Shown one piece after another: positions 1 to 5,369 of a stretch of 5,485 nt of DNA. The stretch's first letter is position 1. Every line of letters begins with the position of its first letter. Location of the stretch: NCBI GenBank assembly GCA_002167945.1, contig NHDB01000017.1, forward strand, positions 21,093-26,577, read 5' to 3'. The DNA is from Flavobacteriaceae bacterium TMED48. GTDB lineage: Bacteria > Bacteroidota > Bacteroidia > Flavobacteriales > Flavobacteriaceae. Both the position numbers and the translations under genes were made by a program. The notes under the pieces are model-generated. The model was given only the letters and a program-made list of their open reading frames with translations. It did no database searches and had not been told where the DNA came from.

Positions 1-195
1 AATAAAGGAACGGTAATTCACAATGGAGAGGAAATTAATCGATTTCCTTTACACGGACCAGAGTGGGATACTATGGTGGAAAACAGTAAATTTGCCGATA
101 TGGAAGGCTTTGGAAAATATCAAGAAGGACATCTTTGCCTTCAAGATCATCCAGGGGTCATATCCTACAGAAATATTAAAATCCGCAAATTATAA
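1..195 (+). CDS. DUF1080 / 3-keto-disaccharide hydrolase-like protein, C-terminal fragment
   Basis: This is the last 64 codons of a gene that starts upstream of the window; it is read in frame 1 and ends at TAA 193-195. The segment looks like the C-terminal part of the DUF1080 (PF06439) domain, a concanavalin-like beta-sandwich. Fragment residues 36-42 (GFGKYQE), 43-50 (GHLCLQDH) and 56-62 (YRNIKIR) match the family's closing pattern: a W...V..S.F segment, then GHI-LQDHG, then (F/Y)RNI-I. Members are usually exported proteins or lipoproteins of roughly 250 residues or more that act on 3-keto sugars or glycans, so the true gene is much longer. The next gene begins 2 bases after the stop, so the two may share a transcript, although no functional link to metal uptake is evident. 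The overlapping 63-codon frame at 23-214 is a shadow of this gene. Family assignment is good; the substrate cannot be told. Confidence 0.82.
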   Translation, partial: NKGTVIHNGEEINRFPLHGPEWDTMVENSKFADMEGFGKYQEGHLCLQDHPGVISYRNIKIRKL

Positions 196-197
196 TA

Positions 198-533
198 GTG
201 AATTTTCACAATAAAATAGCACCGCTGCATTACAGGTTATTAGCCTTGGGCTTACTGTTATTTTTTGTGATACCTCCTGTTTTAAAGACACTACACAGCT
301 ATGAGTTTCACTCTGCTCAAAAGGACTGTGAACACAGTACAACACATCTTCACTCTAGTTCACTTCACAACGATGCACTAGATTACTATTTTCAAGTCTT
401 AGCTGGAACAGATCTTAATTTCTATAATCTAGAAGAGCCTTTGTTTTTTACTAAAAAAACAGATACTTATCGTTCTTCGCTTTACAATTCAAACTTTCAT
501 TTTTCCTCTACTAGGGGTCCACCTTATTTTTGA
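198..533 (+). CDS. small His-rich membrane-anchored protein upstream of ZnuD-like receptor
   Basis: The product is 111 residues with a GTG start; the frame has a stop about 20 bases upstream and no ATG in between, and the GTG puts a basic residue and a hydrophobic segment (residues 12-28) at the N-terminus, as expected of a signal anchor or uncleaved signal peptide. The rest is histidine-rich: nine His in all (4, 11, 33, 38, 46, 50, 52, 57, 101), six of them clustered with Cys44 in residues 33-57, including the core CEHSTTHLH. It ends in RGPPYF; an RGPP tail is something I recall from small flavobacterial proteins encoded beside ZnuD-like TonB receptors. The His/Cys cluster would face the periplasm and suggests zinc or another transition metal as ligand. 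This is inference; no enzymatic domain is visible. The start lies 2 bases after the upstream stop, so translational coupling is plausible. A strong terminator follows the gene. Confidence 0.78.
   Translation: MNFHNKIAPLHYRLLALGLLLFFVIPPVLKTLHSYEFHSAQKDCEHSTTHLHSSSLHNDALDYYFQVLAGTDLNFYNLEEPLFFTKKTDTYRSSLYNSNFHFSSTRGPPYF
502..532 (+). promoter_or_regulatory. candidate Bacteroidota promoter for the lipoprotein-receptor operon
   Basis: TATTTTTG at 525-532 matches the Bacteroidota -7 consensus TAnnTTTG exactly. TTTC at 502-505 is a one-mismatch -33 element (consensus TTTG), with 19 bases between the two. Transcription would start near 536-540, just before the hairpins at 543-584 and about 70 bases before the lipoprotein start at 608. 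The -7 element overlaps the last codons and stop of the His-rich gene, so its sequence is also constrained by coding, and AT-rich DNA yields such matches by chance. Confidence is therefore modest. Confidence 0.35.
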
Positions 534-542
534 TTTTTTCAA

Positions 543-564
543 ACTGTATAGTCAGCTATTCTGT
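543..564 (+). promoter_or_regulatory. possible antiterminator hairpin competing with the terminator
   Basis: ACTGTATAG at 543-551 is an 8-of-9 copy of ACTGAATAG at 569-577, which contains most of the 3' arm of the terminator. Because of this, 543-551 can pair with 556-564, which includes most of the terminator's 5' arm: four pairs next to a 4-base loop (552-555), then two mismatches interrupting three further pairs. The two structures exclude each other. This alternative is visibly weaker than the terminator, so it would need help, for instance a bound protein, ligand or ribosome, to prevail. It may be a chance near-repeat. Confidence 0.25.
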
Positions 565-584
565 TGTAACTGAATAGCTTTTTT
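554..584 (+). terminator. intrinsic terminator between the His-rich gene and the lipoprotein gene
   Basis: A perfect 8-bp stem is formed by AGCTATTC (554-561) and GAATAGCT (572-579), with a 10-base loop and an uninterrupted run of six T at 579-584. This is a standard rho-independent terminator on the plus strand. It lies 20 bases after the stop of the His-rich gene and only 23 bases before the ATG of the lipoprotein gene, which leaves too little room for a complete promoter downstream of it. It therefore either ends the upstream transcript or acts as a leader attenuator for the downstream genes. Confidence 0.8.
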
Positions 585-607
585 AAAATCTTAAATAAAT
601 TATTAAA

Positions 608-1156
608 ATGAAAAATAAATTCACACTGATGCTTTTTGCATCTTTTGCACTAACAAATCTATTTATATCTTGTGACAAGGACGAAGATCCAGAATTAATC
701 GAAGAGCAAGAGCTCATTACCACTGTAGTACTAAATATCACTTCGGATGGAGCAGCAAATCAAACCGTTAGTTGGAATATGGATACGAACCAAACTCCTA
801 CTATTTCACTTCAAGCCAATCAACAATATCAAGTATCGATTTCTTTTTTAGATGAAAGTGATCCAGCGGATACTGAAGATATTACTGAAGAGGTGAAGGA
901 AGAGGCGGATGAGCACCAGGTTTTTTATGAGTTTTCAGGGGTAACTATAAGTTATTCTTCAGGTCAGGGAGATGTTACAGATAGCGCTAACAATCCTCTT
1001 TACCTCAACTCAATATGGACAGCAAGCTCAGCAGGAACTGGTACAGCTCGAGTGTATCTCATACACGAACCCACAACAAAAACGAGTACTAGTCGCGGTG
1101 GCTTTGGAGGAGAAACAGACGTAGAAGTTGATTTTACAGTTGTAGTTTCTGAATAA
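608..1156 (+). CDS. surface-type lipoprotein paired with the TonB-dependent receptor
   Basis: The product is 182 residues from an ATG with an A/T-rich leader. Residues 1-21 form a lipoprotein signal peptide with lipobox LFIS and Cys22. The next residues, DKDED, agree with the Bacteroidota lipoprotein export signal (a lysine then acidic residues shortly after the lipidated Cys) that sends lipoproteins to the outer face of the outer membrane. The mature part is acidic, with a Glu/Asp-rich stretch at 82-103 ending EEADEHQ, predicted mainly as beta strands, and closes with GGETDVEV (167-174) and a final strand. I recognise it as a flavobacterial family, often labelled 'type 1 periplasmic binding fold superfamily', that is found immediately upstream of ZnuD-like receptors. 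The gap to the receptor gene is 6 bases. A role as surface partner delivering metal to the receptor, by analogy with other lipoprotein-receptor pairs, is inference. The acidic and His residues (102-103, 153-154) could bind metal, but this is unproven. Confidence 0.85.
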   Translation: MKNKFTLMLFASFALTNLFISCDKDEDPELIEEQELITTVVLNITSDGAANQTVSWNMDTNQTPTISLQANQQYQVSISFLDESDPADTEDITEEVKEEADEHQVFYEFSGVTISYSSGQGDVTDSANNPLYLNSIWTASSAGTGTARVYLIHEPTTKTSTSRGGFGGETDVEVDFTVVVSE

Positions 1157-1162
1157 ATTTGA

Positions 1163-3580
1163 TTGGTATTGTACACCGCAAAACACTTTGTCCCTTTACT
1201 GTTGTTGATTCTTTTGGTATCGACACTAAAGGGGCAATCTTGTGTTTTCACTATCGAGGGTAGAGTACTGGATTTACATGATAATACCCCAATTTTTGGA
1301 GCAATTATTAAAATTGAGGGATCTGATTTATTTGGACAAACAGATGAGCAGGGCTACTACAAGATTAACTCGGTTTGTTTTGGTCAAGCCAGGTTAATTG
1401 TCTCCCATGTCAGTTGCGATCCTATTGATCGTATTGTGACTATACGCTCTAATACAAAGATGGACTTTGCGTTGGAGCATCACATTAATGAACTTAATGA
1501 GATTATTATTTTAGAGGATGGTTTAATCCAGGTTAATTCAAGTGTTAGCGAGTCTCAACTCAACGTTGATCAACTCACTCGACTCAGTAACCAAAATTTA
1601 GCTGAGACTCTCAATAGTATTGCAGGAGTTTCTTCACTAAAAACAGGGAGTTCAATTGCAAAACCTATGATCCACGGTTTGTATGGAAGTAGGGTGGCAA
1701 TAATAGCGGATGGAATGCGTATGCAAGACCAAGAGTGGGGTGCCGATCACGCTCCCAATATTGATCTTAATGGTTTCGAATCTGTTCAAGTAGTCAAAGG
1801 GGCTGCAGCTTTAAAATATGGAGGGGATACAGCAGGCGGGATGATTTTACTTTCTCCTGAAAGAATAAATTTAAATGACAGCCTTTACGGCAACACAATT
1901 ATCAACGGGGTTGACAATGGAAAAGGGGGGAGTGTCAGTACTCGTTTGACTAAATCATTTGACAATGGCTATTTTATTTCAGGACTTCTAAATGCAAAAC
2001 AATTTGGAGATCGTCAAGCACCTGATTATAGTTTGACCAATACAGGTCTTAAAGAATCCAATATTGGATTTCGTTTAGGAAGAACTAAAATTTTAAAAGG
2101 ATGGGAAGTAAACTACAGACGTTTTCAAAATAGTACAGGAATATTAAGATCTGCTCATATTGGAAATATTGAAGATTTATTACGCGCCCTAGAATCGAAT
2201 AGTCCACTGCGTATCGAGCCATTTGATTATGAAATTAATTCACCCAAACAGAAAGCAATCCATCAAAACATCCAAGCCAACTACTTTAATCAGTATTCTG
2301 ACAGGGCTAAACTTACAGTAGATTATAATTATCAAATAAGTAATAGAAAAGAATATGATGTCCGAAGAGGAAATCGTTCATCACAAGCAGCAATTGATTT
2401 AACACTTAAAACACATGACTTCCTAGGTAGTATCCAATGGAAAAAAGATTTTAAGTGGAACTTTGAATGGGGATTAAATGCAATGCTTCAAGATAATTTC
2501 TCCAATCCTGAAACTGGTGTAAAACGCTTAATTCCAGATCATCAAAAATATCAAGCTGGAACTTTTATTAGTGGGAATTACCGTCCATCCAATAATTTTA
2601 GTTGGGAATGGGGTTTTCGGTTTGACCAAATTGTTATAAATGCACAGAAGTTTTACGATACATCAAATTGGATTTCAAGAGGGTATAATATTCGCTATAC
2701 TGAATTTGAACAAAAAGATTTTGGCACTCAAATTTTAACCAATCCAAGATTGAATTTTTCAAATATTAGCGCTCAAACAGGTTTTGATTTAGAGATTGGG
2801 GAGTCAGTAGAAACTACTTTTTCATATATGCTTACTCAACGTGCTCCGAATGTTTCGGAGTTATTTAGTGATGGCTTACATCATTCTTTAGCAACTATAG
2901 AATACGGATTCTTAGGACTTCAAAAAGAAACTTCCCATAAACTCATTTTAGGAATCAACAAGAAGAATGAATTCTTAGGTATAGGTATTGACCCTTATTT
3001 AAACCGAGTCTCTAATTTTATTTTTATTGAGCCCTCAGGAGTGGAACTTACCATACGAGGCGCATTTCCAGTTTGGGAATATCAATCAACAGAGGTACTT
3101 ATGTGGGGGATGGACGCCTATGCAAAAATAAATCTCGCAAAAAATCTAAAATACAATATCAATGCAGCCTACACCTATGCTCAAGATATTTTAGCCGCTG
3201 AGCCGTTAATCTCAGTTCCACCTTTTAGTCTGTTTCAACAGCTATCTTATACTTTTCCCAAATCAGAACTTGAAATTGAGATGGCGCATCGTTTTACAGC
3301 TACCCAAAGCAGATTTCCCGACACTAACTTTAGGGTGAATCGTATCGAATCAGGGGTAATTGTTCAACAAGAAGTCGATATCAGTACCCCTCCAGATGGG
3401 TATCACAATTTTGATTTGTATTTTTCATTACCTTTAACAAAGAATAATTCAAAAAGTACGCTCCGTCTTATCGTTCAAAACCTAACTAATGCATCCTACA
3501 ATGATTATTTAAATAGATTGCGATTTTACGCTACCGAAATTGGTCGAGCAGTTCAGCTCCAGCTTGTTTTTAATTATTGA
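1163..3580 (+). CDS. TonB-dependent outer-membrane receptor, ZnuD-like (probable zinc uptake)
   Basis: The product is 805 residues, normal length for a receptor carrying an extra N-terminal domain. The start is a TTG: a stop codon (TGA 1160-1162) immediately precedes it and there is no ATG before the signal peptide; TTG at 1169 is an alternative that removes two residues. Domains in order are a signal peptide (about 1-25, ending LKGQ), a carboxypeptidase-regulatory-like beta domain (about 27-105), a TonB-box-like stretch ELNEIIIL (110-117), a plug (about 130-235) and a 22-strand-type barrel ending in aromatic Tyr805. The plug carries KPMIHGLYGSRV (167-178), DQEWGADHAPNID (189-201) and VVKGAAALKYGG (210-221); the DHA segment recalls the zinc receptor ZnuD. 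A His pair (573-574, in SDGLHHS) and the loop GVKRLIPDHQKY (452-463) also fit flavobacterial ZnuD-like receptors. It should import a chelated or free transition metal, with energy from TonB-ExbBD encoded elsewhere. Zinc is inferred from family resemblance; copper or another metal is possible. Confidence 0.93.
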   Translation: MVLYTAKHFVPLLLLILLVSTLKGQSCVFTIEGRVLDLHDNTPIFGAIIKIEGSDLFGQTDEQGYYKINSVCFGQARLIVSHVSCDPIDRIVTIRSNTKMDFALEHHINELNEIIILEDGLIQVNSSVSESQLNVDQLTRLSNQNLAETLNSIAGVSSLKTGSSIAKPMIHGLYGSRVAIIADGMRMQDQEWGADHAPNIDLNGFESVQVVKGAAALKYGGDTAGGMILLSPERINLNDSLYGNTIINGVDNGKGGSVSTRLTKSFDNGYFISGLLNAKQFGDRQAPDYSLTNTGLKESNIGFRLGRTKILKGWEVNYRRFQNSTGILRSAHIGNIEDLLRALESNSPLRIEPFDYEINSPKQKAIHQNIQANYFNQYSDRAKLTVDYNYQISNRKEYDVRRGNRSSQAAIDLTLKTHDFLGSIQWKKDFKWNFEWGLNAMLQDNFSNPETGVKRLIPDHQKYQAGTFISGNYRPSNNFSWEWGFRFDQIVINAQKFYDTSNWISRGYNIRYTEFEQKDFGTQILTNPRLNFSNISAQTGFDLEIGESVETTFSYMLTQRAPNVSELFSDGLHHSLATIEYGFLGLQKETSHKLILGINKKNEFLGIGIDPYLNRVSNFIFIEPSGVELTIRGAFPVWEYQSTEVLMWGMDAYAKINLAKNLKYNINAAYTYAQDILAAEPLISVPPFSLFQQLSYTFPKSELEIEMAHRFTATQSRFPDTNFRVNRIESGVIVQQEVDISTPPDGYHNFDLYFSLPLTKNNSKSTLRLIVQNLTNASYNDYLNRLRFYATEIGRAVQLQLVFNY

Positions 3581-3598
3581 CGCTATATATTTTCCCAA

Positions 3599-4288
3599 AT
3601 GAAGTCCCTAGTTCTTGCTTTCTTTTTCATTATTACTTTTTTAGATTCCTATTTTTATGGGCAAGGTCTAGAAAAATATCAGTTTTTCTTTGAACCGCTA
3701 ATTGTACCTTCAATTTTAGTTTACTATCTACTCAGTACAAAAAAAAGGGATCCATTAATTTTATTAGGGTTTCTTTTTGTTTGGGTTGGAGATCTATTAT
3801 TATTAATTGAACTATCCCCTGTCTTCTTACAATGGGCAGTTTTTTGCTACTGGCTAATGCAATTGTGTTTTATAGGAGTTTATAGAAATTACTGGAAGCA
3901 GTATTCATCTAAAGCTCACTTACTTGGCCTACTGTTTTGGGGGTCTTATTTGGTGGTTTTTCTAAATCATGTTTACTCTTCTTTGGGAGATATGAAGGTT
4001 CATGGATTAGTGTATGGAGTAACGCTCTCGGCTTTCGGAAGTTTAGCCATAATGAAACTACTTAGAAAAGTTTCGCGAAAGCATATTTATTTGGTTTTAG
4101 GATTGTTAGTATTTTCTGTACGCGATGTTTTTTTGACTTACAATAAAAAATATTTTAATGAGGATGTGTTTACATTTTCAATTCCTATCTTACATGGGAT
4201 TGTTTTTTTTATCATTATAAAGGCCTTGCTTTATTTTGAACAAGGAAAAGTGTCAAGTTACGACCAGAGGTCTTATATTAAAATTTAA
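3599..4288 (+). CDS. YhhN/TMEM86 family integral membrane protein
   Basis: The product is 229 residues, usual for the family, and almost wholly hydrophobic, with about seven to eight predicted membrane segments (roughly 2-20, 32-46, 52-71, 76-95, 107-123, 135-154, 162-180, 194-213). The family (PF07947) includes vertebrate lysoplasmalogenases, which cleave the vinyl-ether bond of lysoplasmalogens. Its two characteristic acidic sites are visible: Gly64-Asp65 in WVGDLLLL and Asp176 in SVRDVFLT. In most members that I recall the second site reads Ser-Asp; here Arg precedes Asp176, which is odd. Aerobic flavobacteria are not known for plasmalogens, so the real substrate may be another lipid. The gene follows the receptor by 18 bases and precedes the next gene by 2, so it is probably co-transcribed with both; a link to metal uptake is not evident. 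Family assignment is fairly sure, enzymatic activity is not. Confidence 0.78.
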   Translation: MKSLVLAFFFIITFLDSYFYGQGLEKYQFFFEPLIVPSILVYYLLSTKKRDPLILLGFLFVWVGDLLLLIELSPVFLQWAVFCYWLMQLCFIGVYRNYWKQYSSKAHLLGLLFWGSYLVVFLNHVYSSLGDMKVHGLVYGVTLSAFGSLAIMKLLRKVSRKHIYLVLGLLVFSVRDVFLTYNKKYFNEDVFTFSIPILHGIVFFIIIKALLYFEQGKVSSYDQRSYIKI

Positions 4289-4290
4289 CA

Positions 4291-4848
4291 TTGAAAACAC
4301 TTTATATTAACTTGGTTGTTATCCTTTTCGCTTCCGTAGCATTTGCCCAAGAGGCAGAGTCGCTTATTGAAAATTATGAATTTTATTCAGACCCCTCCTT
4401 GGATACTCAATACGCTTTTGTTCAGGAGCTAATGTATGTTGCAGGCTATGTCCCTGAAAAAATAACTGTTTATCAAACGCTACCCAATAATGCACATGTG
4501 TACCGAGTTACCCTTGATTCAGTTAATGGTGGTTTTCTTTTTGTCCGTTGGAATAAAAAAGAGAAAAAGCATTACGTTGCAAATAAAATGATAGATGCTG
4601 GAATGTATTACAATTTGAAGGCAGCAGAGGAAATTATGCGAAAGCAAACAGAAAATGCTTCTTTTTCAGCGGATGATATCAGTATACAAGCTGGAGATCA
4701 ATTCAAAATCTCAGGAGAAGACATAAATGGACTTAGAAATGAATATGATAAAAAAATAGAAGCAAAAAAAGAACTCCAGATAAATCTTCACAAAAAACAA
4801 GCTGAAAAAGCCAAACGTAAAGTAGAACGTAAAATTCCTAAAAATTAG
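4291..4848 (+). CDS. unrecognised exported protein with charged C-terminal tail
   Basis: The product is 185 residues and I do not recognise a family. The TTG start lies 2 bases after the YhhN stop; it is preferred because it gives Lys at residue 2 followed by a textbook signal peptide ending VAFAQ (cleavage after about residue 20), and no ATG is available before that peptide. The mature protein has a mixed alpha/beta-looking part (about 25-120), with aromatic-rich segments such as residues 41-53 and the strand-like GGFLFVRW (80-87), and a C-terminal part (about 145-185) rich in Lys, Glu and Arg that looks like a long helix or coiled coil. There is no lipobox cysteine; the mature chain contains no Cys at all. 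It is probably periplasmic. As the last gene of the run it overlaps the convergent Rieske gene by 4 bases (4845-4848). Function is unknown. Confidence 0.75.
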   Translation: MKTLYINLVVILFASVAFAQEAESLIENYEFYSDPSLDTQYAFVQELMYVAGYVPEKITVYQTLPNNAHVYRVTLDSVNGGFLFVRWNKKEKKHYVANKMIDAGMYYNLKAAEEIMRKQTENASFSADDISIQAGDQFKISGEDINGLRNEYDKKIEAKKELQINLHKKQAEKAKRKVERKIPKN

Positions 4849-5285
4849 AATTCAATTGTTAGGATATTTCCCTCTAAATTGGCTTCATAGCATCTGAGTG
4901 AGCCGCTACAAGTGGCAGAAAATGAATTATTGTGATTACTACAAGTAAAATTACTACCATCAAATGACCAACGATTTCGTGCACCTTGATGAGGACAGGC
5001 ATTATCAAAAACTCTAATTTCTTCATCACTTATTCTAACAAGAAGTATGTTCTCAGCTGTGAAGTTTAACCAGCCACCAATCTGTTTTAAGTCTTTGAAT
5101 CTATCATCATCCAAATTAATTTCAAGTTGATTTCTACCTGAATTCTGTACGGATTGATTATTATTGCGTATGTCAGTATTAGAGGAATCATCTTCTGAAG
5201 AACAGGCTTCGATTAATGGAATACCTAGCGCTGCTAAAACAATTGGCTTACAGGCTGTTTTTAAAAATTTTCTTCGGTTATTCAT
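4845..5285 (-). CDS. Rieske [2Fe-2S] domain lipoprotein with twin-arginine signal
   Basis: The product is 146 residues from ATG 5283-5285. An in-frame ATG at 5328-5330 would add 15 residues, but the shorter start puts MNNRRKFLK at the N-terminus, a good twin-arginine motif (RRxFLK), followed by a hydrophobic stretch and a cysteine at 28 (LIEAC) with SSEDD after it. This suggests a Tat-exported lipoprotein, as expected for a protein that takes up its iron-sulphur cluster in the cytoplasm. A linker rich in Asn and Ser (about 29-52) leads to the Rieske domain (about 54-146). The cluster ligands are Cys97-x-His99 and Cys115-x2-His118 with 15 residues between, as in small Rieske ferredoxins. Two further cysteines (126, 132) follow the second motif. 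It is likely an electron carrier at the cell envelope; its redox partner is not visible. No oxygenase or cytochrome gene adjoins it. It is convergent with the 4291 gene and divergent from the 5370 gene. Confidence 0.88.
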   Translation of the reverse strand: MNNRRKFLKTACKPIVLAALGIPLIEACSSEDDSSNTDIRNNNQSVQNSGRNQLEINLDDDRFKDLKQIGGWLNFTAENILLVRISDEEIRVFDNACPHQGARNRWSFDGSNFTCSNHNNSFSATCSGSLRCYEANLEGNILTIEF

Positions 5286-5303
5286 CTTAAACTCTTTTTT
5301 GTT

Positions 5304-5311
5304 TAAAGATA
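5304..5311 (-). promoter_or_regulatory. candidate -7 element for the Rieske gene
   Basis: On the minus strand the sequence reads TATCTTTA, one base off the Bacteroidota -7 consensus TAnnTTTG. It sits 18 bases upstream of the preferred start at 5285, so a short leader would result. No convincing -33 TTTG is seen at the right distance. If this is the promoter, the longer 161-residue version of the protein could not be made from this transcript, which supports the internal start. Confidence 0.25.
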
Positions 5312-5319
5312 ATACAAAA

Positions 5320-5336
5320 TAATTAAACATTAATTA
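5320..5336. repeat. 17-bp dyad in the divergent spacer, candidate operator
   Basis: TAATTAA (5320-5326) and TTAATTA (5330-5336) form a perfect 7-3-7 inverted repeat in the 84-base spacer between the Rieske gene and the 5370 gene. It lies upstream of the candidate -7 elements of both genes, a reasonable place for a shared operator. The composition is all A/T except the central C, so chance is a serious alternative. Confidence 0.3.
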
Positions 5337-5357
5337 AGTTAGAATTTTAAAATAAGG

Positions 5358-5365
5358 TAATTTTG
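5358..5365 (+). promoter_or_regulatory. candidate -7 element just before the 5370 gene
   Basis: TAATTTTG matches TAnnTTTG exactly and ends 4 bases before the ATG at 5370. A transcript starting at the normal distance would begin at or beside the start codon, so the mRNA would be leaderless or nearly so. No clear -33 TTTG is present about 19-21 bases upstream (that stretch reads TTAAGTTAG). It may be a chance match in AT-rich DNA. Confidence 0.25.
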
Positions 5366-5369
5366 GGGC

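Noticed and set aside
87..94. TAAATTTG, an exact -7 promoter match inside the DUF1080 gene, as promoter of the His-rich gene
   Set aside because: There is no TTTG or TTG at the proper distance upstream and it lies within conserved coding sequence, so chance is more likely.
23..214. 63-codon plus-strand frame starting at ATG 23
   Set aside because: It overlaps the frame-1 DUF1080 C-terminus, which has strong family motifs; the translation of this frame has no recognisable features.
1000..1251. 83-codon minus-strand frame
   Set aside because: It lies antisense across the lipoprotein 3' end and the receptor signal peptide, both well supported; its translation is low in complexity and shows no motif.
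4837..4863. Short arms CCTAA and TTAGG around the convergent stops as a bidirectional terminator
   Set aside because: Only five pairs with a 17-base loop and no T-run on either strand; too weak to call.
5286..5330. N-terminal extension of the Rieske protein from ATG 5330
   Set aside because: It would place 15 residues before a good twin-arginine signal and run across the dyad and the candidate -7 element; the start at 5285 is better supported.
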